Part shown: positions 33,152 through 47,158 of the stretch, in pieces | Position numbering within the stretch: position 1 is the stretch's first letter | Layout of the letters: every line of letters begins with the position of its first letter | Assembly: GCA_949361645.1 (NCBI GenBank) | Contig: OX442415.1 | Location: 24,223,790-24,287,789, forward strand | Direction: 5' to 3' | DNA from: Spongilla lacustris | Taxonomy: Eukaryota > Porifera > Demospongiae > Spongillida > Spongillidae | DNA: 64,000 nt | Notes under the pieces: model-generated | Seen by the model: only the letters and a program-made list of their open reading frames with translations | The model's database searches: none | What the model was told of the DNA's origin: nothing | Position numbers and translations under genes: made by a program

Positions 33152-35540
33152 TTATATAGCATACTTCAATACAGTATTAGCACCACAGTTTGCTACATAT
33201 AGACTGCCGCTAATAGAGTCTAGAATAACCCCACCAGGTTGTTTGAGATTGCCAAAAGTGTGGATCTTGTTTCCTTGAGGATCAAAGATGGAGAGACAGT
33301 TGCTACCCATCTCACTGACAAGGCTGTAACCTTCTTCATCAACTGCTATTCCAGATGGAGCATTTACATCTCCATACGATCTGACATAGGTCCCCTTATT
33401 AAGTGTGAAGACTTTGATGATATTAGAACCATAGGCTGCAATGTGAATGTTCTCTTGAGGGTCCAAGGCAAGACCACGTGGGTAATGAAAAACTTGTTTA
33501 CCAGAGACATTACCATTTATGGTCAACAGCCATTTGCCATTTTGATCCAATATTACTACTCTGTGGTTGTGCCAATCAGAAACAATCATCCTATCTTTGT
33601 GGTCAACAATAAGTGATACTGGTCCATTAAATTGTCCCTGACCTGCTGATACCTTGTGACCAAACTTCTGCAGGAACTGTCCTCCTGTTGTCAGCTTCTG
33701 TATACGATCATTGCCACGGTCAGCAACATACATCACATCTCCCTTGATGAATATACCATGTGGTCTACTGAACTGACCATCACCACTCCCACCACTACCT
33801 ATGGTTCTCTTTTGATGACCAGCTTGATCAAACACATGAATACTGTTATCATCAACACATGCTACATAGATGTCTCCACAGTCATGGATGGCAATACTTG
33901 ATGGACCAGCACTACAATTGATAACCTGCTGGGGGTTACATAAGGAGAGGTAGTTAGGCTTACATGTAGGCTTAGGCCTCACATAAAGGTCATGAGGACT
34001 GTTCTGTACATGTTGACCATCCATTGGGATGACCAGCTGGTGAGGACCAGCAGTCTGAGGGGTGAGGGTGATAGTGTAGGTACCATCCCCATGGTCCTCC
34101 ACCTCTCCATACACAACTGCTCCATCATGTGACTTGGGCCTCAGCTCAGCCTTCACCTGCAGACCACCATATGGGTACCTCTCTCCCTTTGAGGTCTTGG
34201 TCTCCACTTTAACACAGTACACTTCTCTCACCTTGGCTGCTGACCCAGAAGACCATGTGCTTTGTGATGGAGATGGATATGAGTCCATTACATCACCAAA
34301 TACAGAAAGTTCCTTAATGAGGAAATCAGTTGGTAGGGACACATGTATGTCACTGTACTGACTGGGAGTGAGGGACACATTCTCAATCTTCTTCAGGGTG
34401 GCCTTCAGTTCAGTGGGTAGCAGTCCTCCAAGAGCAACCACCTCATGGTCAGTGTGGGTCTGGAGGATGTGGGAGGTCACCTTAGTGTAGCGACCAATCT
34501 CATCTAGCATCTTCACAAACTGTTCCTTCTGGAGGGTCAGAAACGTTGTCTTGGAAAGTGAAATAGCCTCCAGCCCCGATAGTAGTTTCTTCTTTCTTTC
34601 CTCTATGGTTTGGTGGAGCTGTTCAAAGGCTTGGTTTATGAGCAGTGTAGTATTCTCTCTGGAAGTCTCAACCTGTTCTGCCATCTTGTCACTGCCATCA
34701 ATGGCACTGGTCAGCTTTGAGGTCACTTTTTGTGCACACACAAGTGCCTCTCTCATTCCATCTCTGTGGACCTTTGCAATATTGCACACCTCAGCAATCC
34801 TGTGGTCCTTGTGAAGGACTAGGGTACAGTCTCTGCAGGCCAGACATTGGCAAGTCTCACAGTAGAATTTCAACTCTTCTTTCTGGTGATGAGGTTGGGA
34901 GCAGAGATGTTCAGTTGGTGTCATGATGGACGGAAGTAGTCTGAGTGACTCCTTGTCCAGTCCAACCATCTGGTGAGTATTGAATATTTTATTGCGTTTG
35001 TGGTATTTATGGCAGAAGGTACACAGGAAGTGACCACTTAGACCACATGTACAACAGAACACCACTGCAGGCCCCTTGCCTCCATCAATGCAAGCATCAC
35101 ATGACTTTTCACCACCCCTGCCAACCTTGGACATGCACCCAGCCACCTCCACTTCAAAGCCAAGATGGAGGTTCTGAGGTATAACATTGACTCCACCCTC
35201 TGGTATGGTGATACTTCTCTGACAGGTAGGACACTCCATGTTCTGCTTGGTCCCAGACCTCTCTATCTTCTTATGTAGACACTGGGCACAGAAGGAGTGG
35301 AGACATGGAAGGATCCTGGGATCCCTGTAGGGCTTAGAGCACAGCTGGCATATGGTATGTGGAGGGAAGAGGGCAGAGCTGTGGAACAAAGACAGTTACG
35401 TACATTCCACAAGAGTGACGAGACCGTAGGCCTACGCCTTACTTTGCGCTACGTTTACCTTCTTACCAGCTATTTGTACACTCTCGTTCCTCGACTTCTG
35501 CTAAAGGTGTGGCTTTAGGATCCAGCTGCTGAGAAGCCAT
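33152..35540 (-). CDS. TRIM-NHL protein, copy 2 (two exons)
   Basis: Exon 1 is 35540-35467 and exon 2 is 35378-33152. Same domain order as copy 1: RING, two B-box-like modules, coiled coil, filamin repeat, six NHL repeats. It is two residues shorter, lacking HV before SAGQGQFNGP. It has private changes in the coiled coil (YTKVTSH for YTEKTSH, KIENVSL for KIGNVSL) and in the propeller (SDWHNH for SDWYNH, KQVFHYP for KQGFQYP). The frame is open throughout. The intron is 88 bp, shortened by a 30-bp deletion relative to copies 1 and 3, which confirms it is noncoding. It is probably functional like its sisters; the propeller changes could alter ligand choice. Confidence 0.93.
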
Positions 35541-36211
35541 ATTGACATCCGCTATAAAACGCCCACGAGAGGAATCGTGCCGTGTCGTGAATATTATTAT
35601 AAAAGCGCAACCCAGGAATTAACTTTTTTCCCCCCTACCGAACCGAAAGGCAAAGACGATTATTGCCAAGTCGCCAGACCGTTTGCTTTAAAGAAAGCTC
35701 GCGTACTTTTCATGATTACTTTGTCTCCATAGTCATCTTCCTGGGTGCGTATATTAAACTAGCTACAACTTCCTACAAGTAACATTCTCTATGAGAAAGT
35801 TGGTGGTATATAGGACAATACATTGTTCAGTCATGCATGCATGTGCTAAATAATATAGGACTATTTCGTTTTTCCTTATCAGTCATTCAACCCTTGTTTC
35901 CCTGCTTTTTACACCACTATTGCCTTCAAATCCTATATACCACCAATATTTACTTAAAAAGAGCAAATCAAACCTTTTTCGAAGGGATTCAATGATCTAA
36001 CGAAGTGCAGGAGTTCCGCCCCAGACTCCGATGAGGGAGCTTCCAGTGCAATTTCTAAACGAATGAACGGTGAGTTCAGTACTACCATAGATATTAACTG
36101 GCCAAGCGTTTGGAACATTATCGCGGGGATTTATCGGCGCTTTGACCATGCATGTAGGCTGAGCTCTTGATCTGTGGCTCCCCAGCCTCGATCTGTTTTT
36201 GCGTACTTTTT

Positions 36212-36213
<2 letters not shown>

Positions 36214-36248
<35 letters not shown>
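36214..36248. repeat. poly-C tract (35)
   Basis: Unit 2 counterpart of 8965-9008. Confidence 0.9.
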
Positions 36249-36250
<2 letters not shown>

Positions 36251-37387
36251 ATCCTGGATCCGCCGCTGTCTGGCCATCCTCTATGGTCGTCTCAGCATGA
36301 TTTTGGTACGGGCCAATGCTGGAGCTATTGTAATGAGATCATACCTGCGTTTAATGACATTATTTTATTGTATTAATAGTAGCATTAGTGTTATAGCTGT
36401 TGTTTAGTGGTGTTATTTGTAATCATAGTGTACTATGTGTTATTGCAATTACAGTAATAGTTAATAATCCTTAGACAAACCCCTTTAACCGTGTCAACAA
36501 GGCCGCAGACAACGAGATTTTAGAGCTTACATTGTTTTGGCTGACTGCAACACACGAATGAGTGCTGTCTTTGTGTCTGCTGCATGCCAACGCAAACCAA
36601 TACGGTACAAGTGCGCCTATTGATCCCGTTACAAATACAGTAGGTAGGGATCCTCTTATCGGGATTCGGTTAAAAAACGAATTAGTGTTTCAATTAGCTT
36701 TACAATGTAGTTTTTGAATTTAATCAGCCATTGACATTGTAGTTGGGCGTCCAAGATCTGTACCCATCTGATAGCATTGTTAGCTATATAGCCCACACTC
36801 GCTAACAAATCTTGGTATACATGTAGACTTGAATCTTAATACCCGACCCCAGTTACCATTGCTACTGGCATTAGCAAGCTGACATGATTATTTACAATAA
36901 TCATGTTAACTGGTATAACCGCGAGCGTTCCGATAAGCGGATCCCTGCTGTGTAATTAATTACTTGTAAAGCGTTGTGGCTTTTAGCTGGTATAAACGTT
37001 TTGTGCCTATTTCTCTGTGATGCCAACCTCTGCATGGCAGTAATTTAGCCAGTATGCCACGTGCACATTGTTCGCACAGACGTTATAATTACGTGGCTAT
37101 AATCAGCATGTGGATGTGCATGTATTTTAGAGCACGCATTTAGTACTTGATATAACATACGTACAGTACTGACATTCCATATATAATGCGCGTTCACACA
37201 TGCGTGCGTGCATGTATATACGCCATGCGTCATGCACATGTCGTGATCGGCGTCCGTTTCCATATCGATCCGCTACTTTTAATTAGTGTCTCCACAGTTG
37301 GTGGTAAGCTGCTTCAAGGAGCAAAAAAAAACACGGTAACGCAGTTAAAACTGAATTCTGCCGGTCAGCCAGGCTTAGATATACAAT

Positions 37388-37474
37388 TCGTGCATGGCCT
37401 ATCGTGCATGGCCTAACTAACTAACTAACTGTCGTGCATGGCCTAACTAACTGTCGTGCATGGCCTAACTAACT
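37388..37474 (+). repeat. 22-bp VNTR, alpha 2
   Basis: About four copies of the TGTCGTGCATGGCC-type unit. Confidence 0.85.
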
Positions 37475-38138
37475 GTTTTGTTTTAAAATAACATCAACGT
37501 ACGTTAGAATAAACAGCTAGCTAAGCCTTACGAATAGAGGGTGGGGTAGGCTAGGGAAGATTGGAGTTCAGGTAATCAGTGCATGCCGGGTTTCAGTTGC
37601 CGACGAAATTGCGATATGTTATGTTATGTTGTGTGTGTGTGTGTGTCACTGTGTGTGCCAGTGTGTGTATTGTGCATGCATATTATTTGTTTCTAGTTCT
37701 GCTACACCGCAAGGAAGAATGGCCTTGTTACGTATTGTAACTAGCTCACGGCGTCGTCTCTGACGCTTAATATATATGATCACGTGATCGACGCTCATTG
37801 TCTTTCAAAAATAATAACTTACCCCCAAGAATACATGGTCGAACGTGTTAACTGAAATACATGTATAGTCTTGAAATACACGTATATAGATAATATTATA
37901 ATATTCTCATACACCGAAATTACAATCCGCTTTCAGACTCAAGTCACTTGTGAATAACGAAATAACATGGGCCGATGCGACGAATGCAGATGTTTTATTC
38001 TTACATGCTTCTCTGGAAGGAGGTGTAAACGGTACGAATATGGCCGGTCATTAACGTTTATGCTTCCGTATACTCTGTCATTACTCCGTACTCGACGACC
38101 CCAGCTGTACTCGCGCGCATGCAAAGCTACAGGACGAA

Positions 38139-39393
38139 ATGTTTCAACGTCAAGTAGAGACACAGCGGGTAAGACCCGCCGCGAATTTTAATATCTGGTC
38201 TGCTTGATCTAGATGTGTGCAACTCATGTCCTGTTCATTTTGTTTCTTTCTGATGTGATATTATTAGTTTTTACTGCGACTACAAGAATCCTCTATCAAA
38301 GTATCACGACATGAAAAAAAGGTATACGTGTAGAAATTTACACCCGTACGACAATAACAGCTGTGGATGAATATTTGGTATATCCACCACATTAACATCC
38401 ATACAACTGATGTACATGCCTGAAGTTGAATGCGCACCATTGTTATCTCCCACATCATCAGAATGCACCAACGTTCAGGACAAATGAAAGTCCTCGCCAA
38501 AACGGTTGGACCAATCGGGTGCGTGATCCAGCACATCAGTAGTGACTAAATAAGTGTTATGACATGTTATCTCATAAGGCTACGTGCAAGTCGAGCAGCG
38601 CTACTGAACATAAGTACTCACATAGACAGTTGGTATGCCGGTTGGAGATGTTTGTATGCAACATCAGCGGGTTATTTGCACATTCTACAGCCACTCCCAA
38701 AGATGGGAAATTTGCCAGTGATTCCAGAAATGGATGAGGTAATAGTATGTGATTGTGATGTAGCACATGATGAGGGGGCACTGGCAGGTTAATTGAATTT
38801 ATTATTAGTTATGCTTTCCTGGTTATTCATTATTCCTGGTGTGGCAGCTACATGCATGTAGTAGTAGTAGTGTACAAGATGAATATTTTGTGATCAATTT
38901 TATTAATATTTCAGAAGGAAGACAATTTGGCACTTCCAGCAAAAGATGCTGTCACGCAGCAGGTCTCCCTGGTAGGCCTAGCCAGTAAACAATGAAGCAG
39001 CTTGGTGCTCATCTGGGAATTGTTCTTTTTTCCAGCCAACAACGTCCATAAAGGGAACTTGTTGGAATGTCCCAGAGGGTGTGAAAATCTTCCCTACAAA
39101 TTCAGTATGCAGTTTTTACGCAGATACTATCACTGTAATTGACAATGTTCCACCTTCACGTAGCGCGCACAAATTAACTCACTGCAGCGCCATTATAGAC
39201 CTGTCCCCAGGCCGGTTGCCTACAGGAGGAGGTTTTATCGTTCTGGCATAAAGCTGATGTAAGCTGTGGAGTGCTGCCCACACACATGCATAATAACGCT
39301 CTTCCTTTGTTACAGACCATTCCATTGGAAGCTGGGCAGTACAAGTTCAAAGCACTATGCACCACTAATTTAAGCATTATTGTGTATATTTGA
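38139..39393 (+). CDS. unrecognised nine-exon gene, alpha copy 2
   Basis: Same nine phase-0 exons as 10906-12241, with start MFQRQVETQR and a C-terminal exon reading TIPLEAGQYKFKALC and ending SIIVYI. All splice sites are present (the exon 3 donor is GTGCGT). The intron after exon 7 lacks the CGTAACTCA expansion of alpha 1. Exon 5 has CTACAG acceptor sequence followed by a usable GAG|GTAATA donor, which is lost in alpha 3. Function unknown. Confidence 0.58.
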
Positions 39394-40492
39394 TTCATAA
39401 ATATTTGACTCACTATTACAGTAATAGTTAATAATCCTTGGTCAGACTATACTAGACAACCCCTTTAACCGTGTGACTGATACAAGGCCGCAGACAACGA
39501 GCTTACATTGTTTTGGCTGGCTGCACACACAGATGAGTGCTGTCTTTGTGTCTGCTGCCAACGCAAACCAATACGGTACAAGTACATCTATTGATCCCGT
39601 TACAAATACAGTAGGAATCCTCTTATCGGGACTCGGTTAGTGTTTCAATTTAACCGTTTACAATGTATACGTACACGCATGTAGCTTTTTGAATTTAATC
39701 AGTCAGCCATTGTAGTTGGGCGTACCCCTGCCCGACCTTCGCCTGTAGCGGAGGGTATGTATGCACATACAACTACAGGTACCAAGATTTGTACCCACCT
39801 GATAGCATTGTTAGCTATATGTGTGATAATTGCCCAACAAGTCTTGGTATACACATGTGGACTTGAATCTTGATACCCGACCCCAACTACCATTACGAGG
39901 GACTTCACAATAACCATGTTGGTATAACCGAGCGTTCCGATAAGCGGATCCCTACTGTGTACTATGAAAAAGGTATTGTTATATAATTGATGTCAGTTAT
40001 ACACTGGTGTATAACAGCCCTTTTTACACAGTGGTGTAATTCATTACTTGTGAGCGTTGTGGCTTATATATATATATAGCTGGTATAAACGTTTTGTGCC
40101 TATTTCTCTGTGATTTGGGTCTGTGAGTGCATGCACGTTAGTGACAACCTCTGCATGGCAGTAATTTAGCCATGTAGTATGCCATATCAGTGCACATTGT
40201 TTGAACAGACGTTTATAATTAATCATGCAGCATGTAGATGTGCATGTAGAGGACGCATCTAGTACTTGATATAACGTACGTACAGTACTGACATTCCATT
40301 ACAATGCGCGTCCATATACGCCATACGTCATGCACATGTCGTGATCGGCGTCCGTTTCCATATCGATCCGCTACTTTTAATTAGTGTCTCCACTAGTTGG
40401 TGGTAAGCTGCTTCAAGGAGCAAAAAAAAAAAAAAAGGTAACGCAGCGAAAACTGAATTCCGCCGGTCAGCCAGGCTTAGATATACAATTCG

Positions 40493-40603
40493 TGCATGGC
40501 CTAACTGACTGTCGTGCATGGCCTAACTAACTGTCGTGCATGGCCTAACTAACTGTCGTGCATGGCCTAACTAACTGTCGTGCATGGCCTAACTAACTAA
40601 CTG
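40493..40603 (+). repeat. 22-bp VNTR, beta 2
   Basis: About five copies of the TGTCGTGCATGGCC-type unit. Confidence 0.85.
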
Positions 40604-40763
40604 TTTTGTTTTATAATAACATCAACGTACGTTAGAATAAGTAGCTAGCTAAGCCTTACGAATAGAGGGTGGGGTAGGCTAGGGAAGATTGGAGTTCAGG
40701 TAATCACGTATATCAGTGCCGGGTTTCAGTTGCCAACGAAATTGCGATTATGTTATGTTATAT

Positions 40764-41014
<251 letters not shown>

Positions 41015-41476
41015 TGTGCATGCATATTATTTTTTGTTTCTAGTTCTGCTACACCGCAAGGAAGTAATGGTCTTGTTACGTATTGTAGCTCAGGGCGTCA
41101 TCTCTGACGCTATATATATGATCACGTGAACGACGCTCATTGTGTCTTTCAAAGATACTTACCCCCAAGAATACATGGTCCAACGTGTTAACTGAAATGC
41201 ATGTATAGTCTTGAAATACACGTATAGATGATATTATGATATTTTCATACACCGAAATTACAATCCGCTTTCAGACTCAAGTCACTTGTGAATAACGAAA
41301 TAACATGGGCCGATGCGACGAATGCAAATGTTTCATTCTTACATGCTTCTCTGGAAGGAGGTGTAAACGGTACGGATATGGCCGGTCATTAACGTTTATG
41401 CTTCCGTATACTCTGTCATTCTTCCGTACGCGACGACCCCAGCTGTACTCGCACGCACGCAAAGCTACAGGACGAA

Positions 41477-42797
41477 ATGTTTCAACGTCAAGTAGAGACA
41501 CAGCGGGTAAGACCCGCCGCGAATTTTAATATCTGGTCTGATCTTCTTCTAGATGTTTGCAACTCATGTCCTGTTCATTTTGTTTCTTTCTGATGTGATA
41601 TTATTAGTTTTTACTGCAACTACAAGAATCCTCTATCAAAGTATCACGACATGAAAAAAAGGTACACGAGTAGAAATTTACACCCGCACGACAGTAACAG
41701 CTGCATGTGGATGAATATTTGGTATATCCGCCACATTAACATCCATACAACTGATGTACATGTATAGGCGGGTATCAATATTCACCAGCTTACATTTTTG
41801 GCATATGTTCATTTGACATACCCTGAAGTTGAAGCGCACCATTGTTATCTCCCACATCATCAGAATGCACCAACGTTCAGGACAAATGAAAGTCCACGCC
41901 AAAACGGTTGGAACAATCGGGTGCGTGATCCAGCACATCAGTAGTAAATAAGTGTTATGACATGTTATCTCATAAGGCTACGTGCAAGTCAAGCAGCGCT
42001 ACTGAACATAAGTACTCACATAGACAGTTGGTATGCCGGTTGGAGATGTTTGTATGCAACATCAGGTTATTTGCACATTCTTACAGCTACTGCCAAAGAT
42101 GGGAAATTTGCCAGTGATTCCAGAAACGGATGAAACAGATGAGGTAATTATAATAGTATGTGATTGTGATGTAGCACACGATGAGGGGGCACTGGCAGGT
42201 TAATTTATGCTTATTATTAGTTATGCTTTCCTGGTTATTAATTATTCCTGGTGTGGCAGCTACATGCATGTAGTAGTAGTAGTGTACAAGATGAATATTT
42301 TGTGATCAATTTTATTAATATTTCAGAAGGAAGAAAATTTGGCACTTCCAGCAAAAGATGCTGTCCCACAGCTGGTCTCCCAGGTAGGCCTAGCCAGTAG
42401 AAGCAGCTTGGTGCTCACCTGGGAATTGTTCTTATTTCCAGCCAACAAAGTCCATAGAGGGAACTTGTTGGAATGTCCCAGAGGGTGTGAAAATCTTCCC
42501 TACAAATTCAGTATGCAGTATGCAGATACTATCACTGTAATTGACAATGTTCCACCTTCACGCAGCACGCACAAATGAACTCACTACAGCGTCATTTTAG
42601 ACCTGTCCCCAGGCCAGTTGCCTACAGGAGGAGGTTGTATCGTTCTGGCATAAAGCTGATGTAAGCTTTGGGGTCCTGCCCCCGCACACATACATAATAA
42701 CGCTCTTCCTTTGTTACAGACCATTCCATCGGAAGCTGGGCGGTACAAGCTCAAAGCACTATGCACCACTAATTTAAGCATTATTGTGTATATTTGA
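41477..42797 (+). CDS. unrecognised nine-exon gene, beta copy 2
   Basis: 174 residues predicted. Almost identical to beta 1 (27352-28672), with exon 5 ending PETDETDE and exon 9 TIPSEAGRYKLKALC. All GT-AG sites are intact and, unlike beta 1, it keeps its VNTR and (GT)n upstream sequence in place. No known domain. Confidence 0.58.
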
Positions 42798-43146
42798 TTC
42801 ATAAATATTTGACTCGCTGATGTGAACAGAACTGAGGGAATGCAGCTAATTAATGTCTATCAAATTATTTTAATACCTATGCTGTTATAATTTTAAAAAA
42901 GACTGTGATCTGCAAAATGCAGCATCACACTGTATTGGAACGGGACTGTGAAAGAGACCTAACGTCAATGCTAATGATACAGCCACGACCTCCCATACAT
43001 CTAGTGGGAAGAGGTTTGATTAAATCTCATTGGCATGAATCGAGTGGGACATACTTTCATCAACTGTATCTAACTGTAAAATCTGAAGAATACCATTCAA
43101 AACCCACGCAGGCCTATAAGATACGCATGCATGCAGGCCTACAAGA

Positions 43147-43237
43147 TCCCCACACAGGATTATTCAATATCCACACAGGACCATTCAATACCCTCACAGG
43201 ACCATTCAATACCCACACAGGACCATTCGATAACCAT
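43147..43237 (+). repeat. 21-bp minisatellite, unit 2
   Basis: Four copies of CACACAGGACCATTCAATACC, as at 29022. Confidence 0.85.
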
Positions 43238-43533
43238 GCAGGCCTATAAGATACACATATAGGGCCTTAACTACCTTACTGCAATGTAGTGGCAGAATAA
43301 TATTCTCTCTCTCCCTCTCTTCCCCCTAGGGCTCCATGTGCTTACATGTATCTGCAGCCACATCATCACATCAGTAACACAGATCATTTTTTGAAGGTGA
43401 AGAAATTTTAACCACACAACAACGTTGAGCTCAAATGACACAAAAGCGCCACTTTACACGAACGCCAACACACACAGTGATAGAGTACGTCACACATCTG
43501 CTAGGAAGCTGAAGCCACACCCACTCACTGCTC

Positions 43534-43763
43534 TTATGGTGAACCCCCCTCACTAAAAGCTTCATATATATTTTCCAACAGTCTCTGCAGTCCCTTATTC
43601 CCCAGCAGGCACTTGCAACGTGAGAACAGGTGGGCACCAATTAGAACACGATACCACACATGCATGCAAGCACATACATACCTGGATGAAGGCGGGACTA
43701 AATAACACATGAGTGTGGTCTGTGACGAGGGGAATAAGTTTGGCAAGAGGGAGAGTGGGGGAC
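43534..43763 (-). pseudogene. PEX3: PEX3 3' fragment (last two exons), unit 2
   Basis: Exons 43763-43682 and 43611-43534 match the unit 1 fragment; one serine codon now reads leucine (RLLENIYEAF), and the stop is TAA instead of TAG. It is cut at about 43820 in the preceding intron by the duplication junction. Confidence 0.85.
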
Positions 43764-43920
43764 CTAGGTGAATATAGAGCAAGGTATCATATTCTAACTA
43801 AAGGGAGTGGGGGTGGGGGTGTGGATGTTTGCAGATTATCAGTAAGCTGTACATTGTGTGTGTGTGTGCGTGCTCCTTGCCAGCAAACCCATGCCCCCTG
43901 GCCCCCCCCCGCTCCCCCAG

Positions 43921-44251
43921 AGTGCCTCAGGTCCTCTGCTACCTTGGTATACTGGAGTACAGCTCAGAGCTTAACAAGAAGCTATGTGCAGGGGAGCACC
44001 TTGCCCCTGGCAGTGAGGAGGAGGTGGAGATAAGGGGGTGCTCCATCGCTGCTGTGGAGAGGGTTAAGGGGTGTCTGAACACCTACAGAAAAGTACAGAA
44101 AATTACCTCTGCACAAATAGACTTCTACTTGTGGAATTTAGCTAAAAACCATAGCAACGAGATGGAAGATTATCCAATTCATAGCAGAAGTGTGTGTATA
44201 CAGCTAGCTGTGTACACACACCCTTGTAGCCTCTCTTTTTTATTTATTTAA
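43921..44251 (+). pseudogene. QNG1: QNG1 last-exon fragment, unit 3
   Basis: Same intact terminal exon as 29799-30129 (RVPQVLCYLGILEYSSEL to the stop), with a slightly shorter pyrimidine/C tract before the acceptor. It is again orphaned directly after a PEX3 intron junction. Confidence 0.8.
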
Positions 44252-44937
44252 ATGCGCATGCGCACCATGATAACTTTAGTGGTGGAAACCTATGGTGCAT
44301 GGGGAGCTGAAGCCATTGATGTGTTTTCAACTGTGGCATCACGCCTGGCTAATTCCACCAAGCCAAGAGCTCTGGCAGCGGCGGGGCACGTCACCCCCCC
44401 CCCCCCCCCCCCCCCCCCCAAATTTTTTTTGTATACCATTAACTTTAGTTACCTGTACCTACGACTCACTATTGATTCATACAGCGTGTGCGCGATACGC
44501 GCCGATATAGATCATCGATTATTCATTACCGATAGTTTGATAATTATATGCAATGGTCGCACGATTTGAACGTGACGGAGTGTCAAAACGGCAAATAATC
44601 ATGCAGGCCCTCTATCTCCTAAACGTAGAAAAGATGAACAACAGCGCCAGCATCTCTAAAGATCCAAGTATAGAAAATTTGGCTAATGTGTAGTGATGCT
44701 ATTTGATAGTACGTTGCAATGGTCAGACTGCCATTTTGCTGTCTCTAAAAGCTTGCAGCAAGGTGCATTCAGTTTCCTACAGATGTATATCTAAACGATA
44801 ATGGCTTGGAGACTCTGCATGTGACTGCAGAGAACATAATAGACGCATTTGCGGCATGGCATCATATCATCGACTGAAAGATGAATTGGCTCTCTTATTG
44901 GGCAACAAATGAGCAGCTAGCAAATGCATAGCACAAT

Positions 44938-45192
44938 TCATTGTAATCTAATTTTTCTTTTTTTTTTAAAGAGCCATTCTCCGAGGTCCTGGTATGCTAT
45001 ATAGGCTTCAATGTCTGTCGACTCATTTTGTATTCCCCAGTTGTTAGCATCACATGAGAAAGTGCGTGGTTGTAGAATACTCAAAACCATCCCATCTGGA
45101 GGAGTGGTAGGCTTTCCATGCAGGTAAGTTTCTCCATCTGGATCTGATATAATCGCTCGGATAAGACGTTTATTGCGCTGTATCTTCCTCAT
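44938..45192 (-). CDS. small unrecognised ORF, unit 3
   Basis: 84 residues, identical to 30939-31184 up to the Lys tail, whose length follows the poly-T run. The same strand ambiguity applies. No family is recognised. Confidence 0.3.
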   Translation of the reverse strand: MRKIQRNKRLIRAIISDPDGETYLHGKPTTPPDGMVLSILQPRTFSCDANNWGIQNESTDIEAYIAYQDLGEWLFKKKRKIRLQ

Positions 45193-45427
45193 GATTGAAG
45201 CGTAATGTTAGCTGTTATGCGGAAGCGCTAGAACCACCAAGTTACAAACTTACTGACGAGTTGGATTTGTTGTAAGGGGAGTTATGTGACACAATTTCGA
45301 TCTTTAGCAACTTAGTTATGTTAGCAATAGCCTACAACAGATTTTATCGGCCGTGGAAGACATAAAAGTTAATTAATAAGTAAACCCTTATATACATGTA
45401 TAGTGCTCTACAGTTAGTTTCTCCCAA

Positions 45428-45601
45428 ATGCTTGCCGGGGTTTGTTTTCTTCAAAATGCCGTCACGCGTCGATCGCAAAGAGAAAAGAATCGTGCTAAGA
45501 AGATTGCCAAGTTAAATGATGACAGTTGTGCTGACGAGTCGCAAGATATTGAATGTGAGGAGCGTGACAGTTTTCAGAGAAAAAAAAAAGAACACTTGTG
45601 A
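45428..45601 (+). pseudogene. Lys/Arg-rich ORF, unit 3 copy, frameshifted
   Basis: 57 residues. It follows the unit 2 frame until the A-run at about 45580, where a length change brings an immediate TGA (KKKEHL stop). It supports decay of this ORF family. Confidence 0.35.
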
Positions 45602-46821
45602 TAGGAATCGCTACAAAGCCAAATAATGAATACTGAGAGTAAGAAAGGCCTACTACTAACGATCAAAAATCGAGAACTAATTTTAGCAGCAGGCAAATCC
45701 AAAGGCCAAGAGAGATATCTCAAGGATAAACAGCTTCAGGAAAAGACTAGTTTGGAGAGTTTGCATGCAATGTATACCGTTTGGCTGCACGCGCGTGTGC
45801 ATTATTCGTCTGCCTCGAGCTCCTTCCTGTATGCATACCATATATGGTGTTCAATGTGGATTTATACCTTGTCATACATGTAGCTTCTATGGCTGCTAAA
45901 ACATGCACATGGACCTCCAATCCTCCATGATGTACTCCTGTTTTCAGCTGGAACCTATTGCATGCAGCTCTTTTAAGAGCTTTCAATTTGTCTAAGAGAT
46001 TTGCAGGACTAGCACTTCCTGTAATATGAATCCATGTGTGGTGTCCCAGCATGCATGTAGTCTTAAGCTTTGACACATCTACTATGGCTGCAAACCTGAA
46101 CACGGAGCAATCCTTCCCTGGGTTCTCCAGTACATCATCTGGAACCAATTACAGCTATTTTAAGAGCTACCAATATGCATGTCTAAGAGATTTATGCTTT
46201 GCAGGATTCTCAAATGGCCAATGGGGTTGCAGCCGTGACCTTGGGGTACCATGTAAATTAATGGCTCTGTCTATCTATACATGTAGGCCCTCACCCCGAA
46301 AAGAGGCTTATGAGTTCACACAATCATATGGTATACTTAACACAGAATCCAATCCATCCTGATATCAGTTCTCTATACTGACAAAACTGCTTTTAAAAAT
46401 AGGCCTGCCTCCTTCCCATGCATGTGTTTACATGCAATTTAATACATTGCTGTCTGGATGGCATGTGAAAATGTTTCTGTGTCTAGTACCTAGTTACTCT
46501 GTGTCAACTTTTATACATTTTATCTTGCAACTTTACATCCATAAAACCACAAGCCTGCCTCCTTCCTGTATATGCATACCATATATGGTGGCCCAGTGTG
46601 TGTTCAATGTGGTTGTCATACATGTAGCTTCTACACGATGGCTGCTAAAACATGCACACGGACCTCCAATCCTCCATGATATTCTCCTGTTTTCAGCTGG
46701 AACCTATTACATGCAACTCTTTTAAGAGCTATCAATTTGTCTAAGAGATTTATGCTTTGCAGGACTAACACCTCCTGTATGAATCCATGTTCTCATGCAT
46801 GCAACGTATACAAATGAGTGA

Positions 46822-47135
46822 AACAAAATATAAAAATTTAATTAAAATAAAATTGGTGATGTAGGATTTGTAGACAGCAATTGAATAAAAAGTAAGGAAA
46901 CTATATAAGGAATTACTGATATTATGCATTCATTAATATAAATTATAAATATTTCATACCTACATTTAGCACTAAATTTCAGGCAGGTAGATTTGCTAAA
47001 TAAATGTAGGTCTGTAATATTTATAATTTATATTAATGAATGCATAATATCCTGGCGTAATTCCTTGTTTCCCTCAATTGCTGTCTACAAATCCTACATC
47101 ACCAATTTTATTTTAATTAAATTTTTATATCTTGT
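46822..47135. mobile_element. palindromic MITE, unit 3 copy
   Basis: Same element and same position relative to the TRIM-NHL stop as in units 1 and 2, so the insertion came before the triplication. Confidence 0.8.
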
Positions 47136-47158
47136 CACATTACATCATCATTACAACA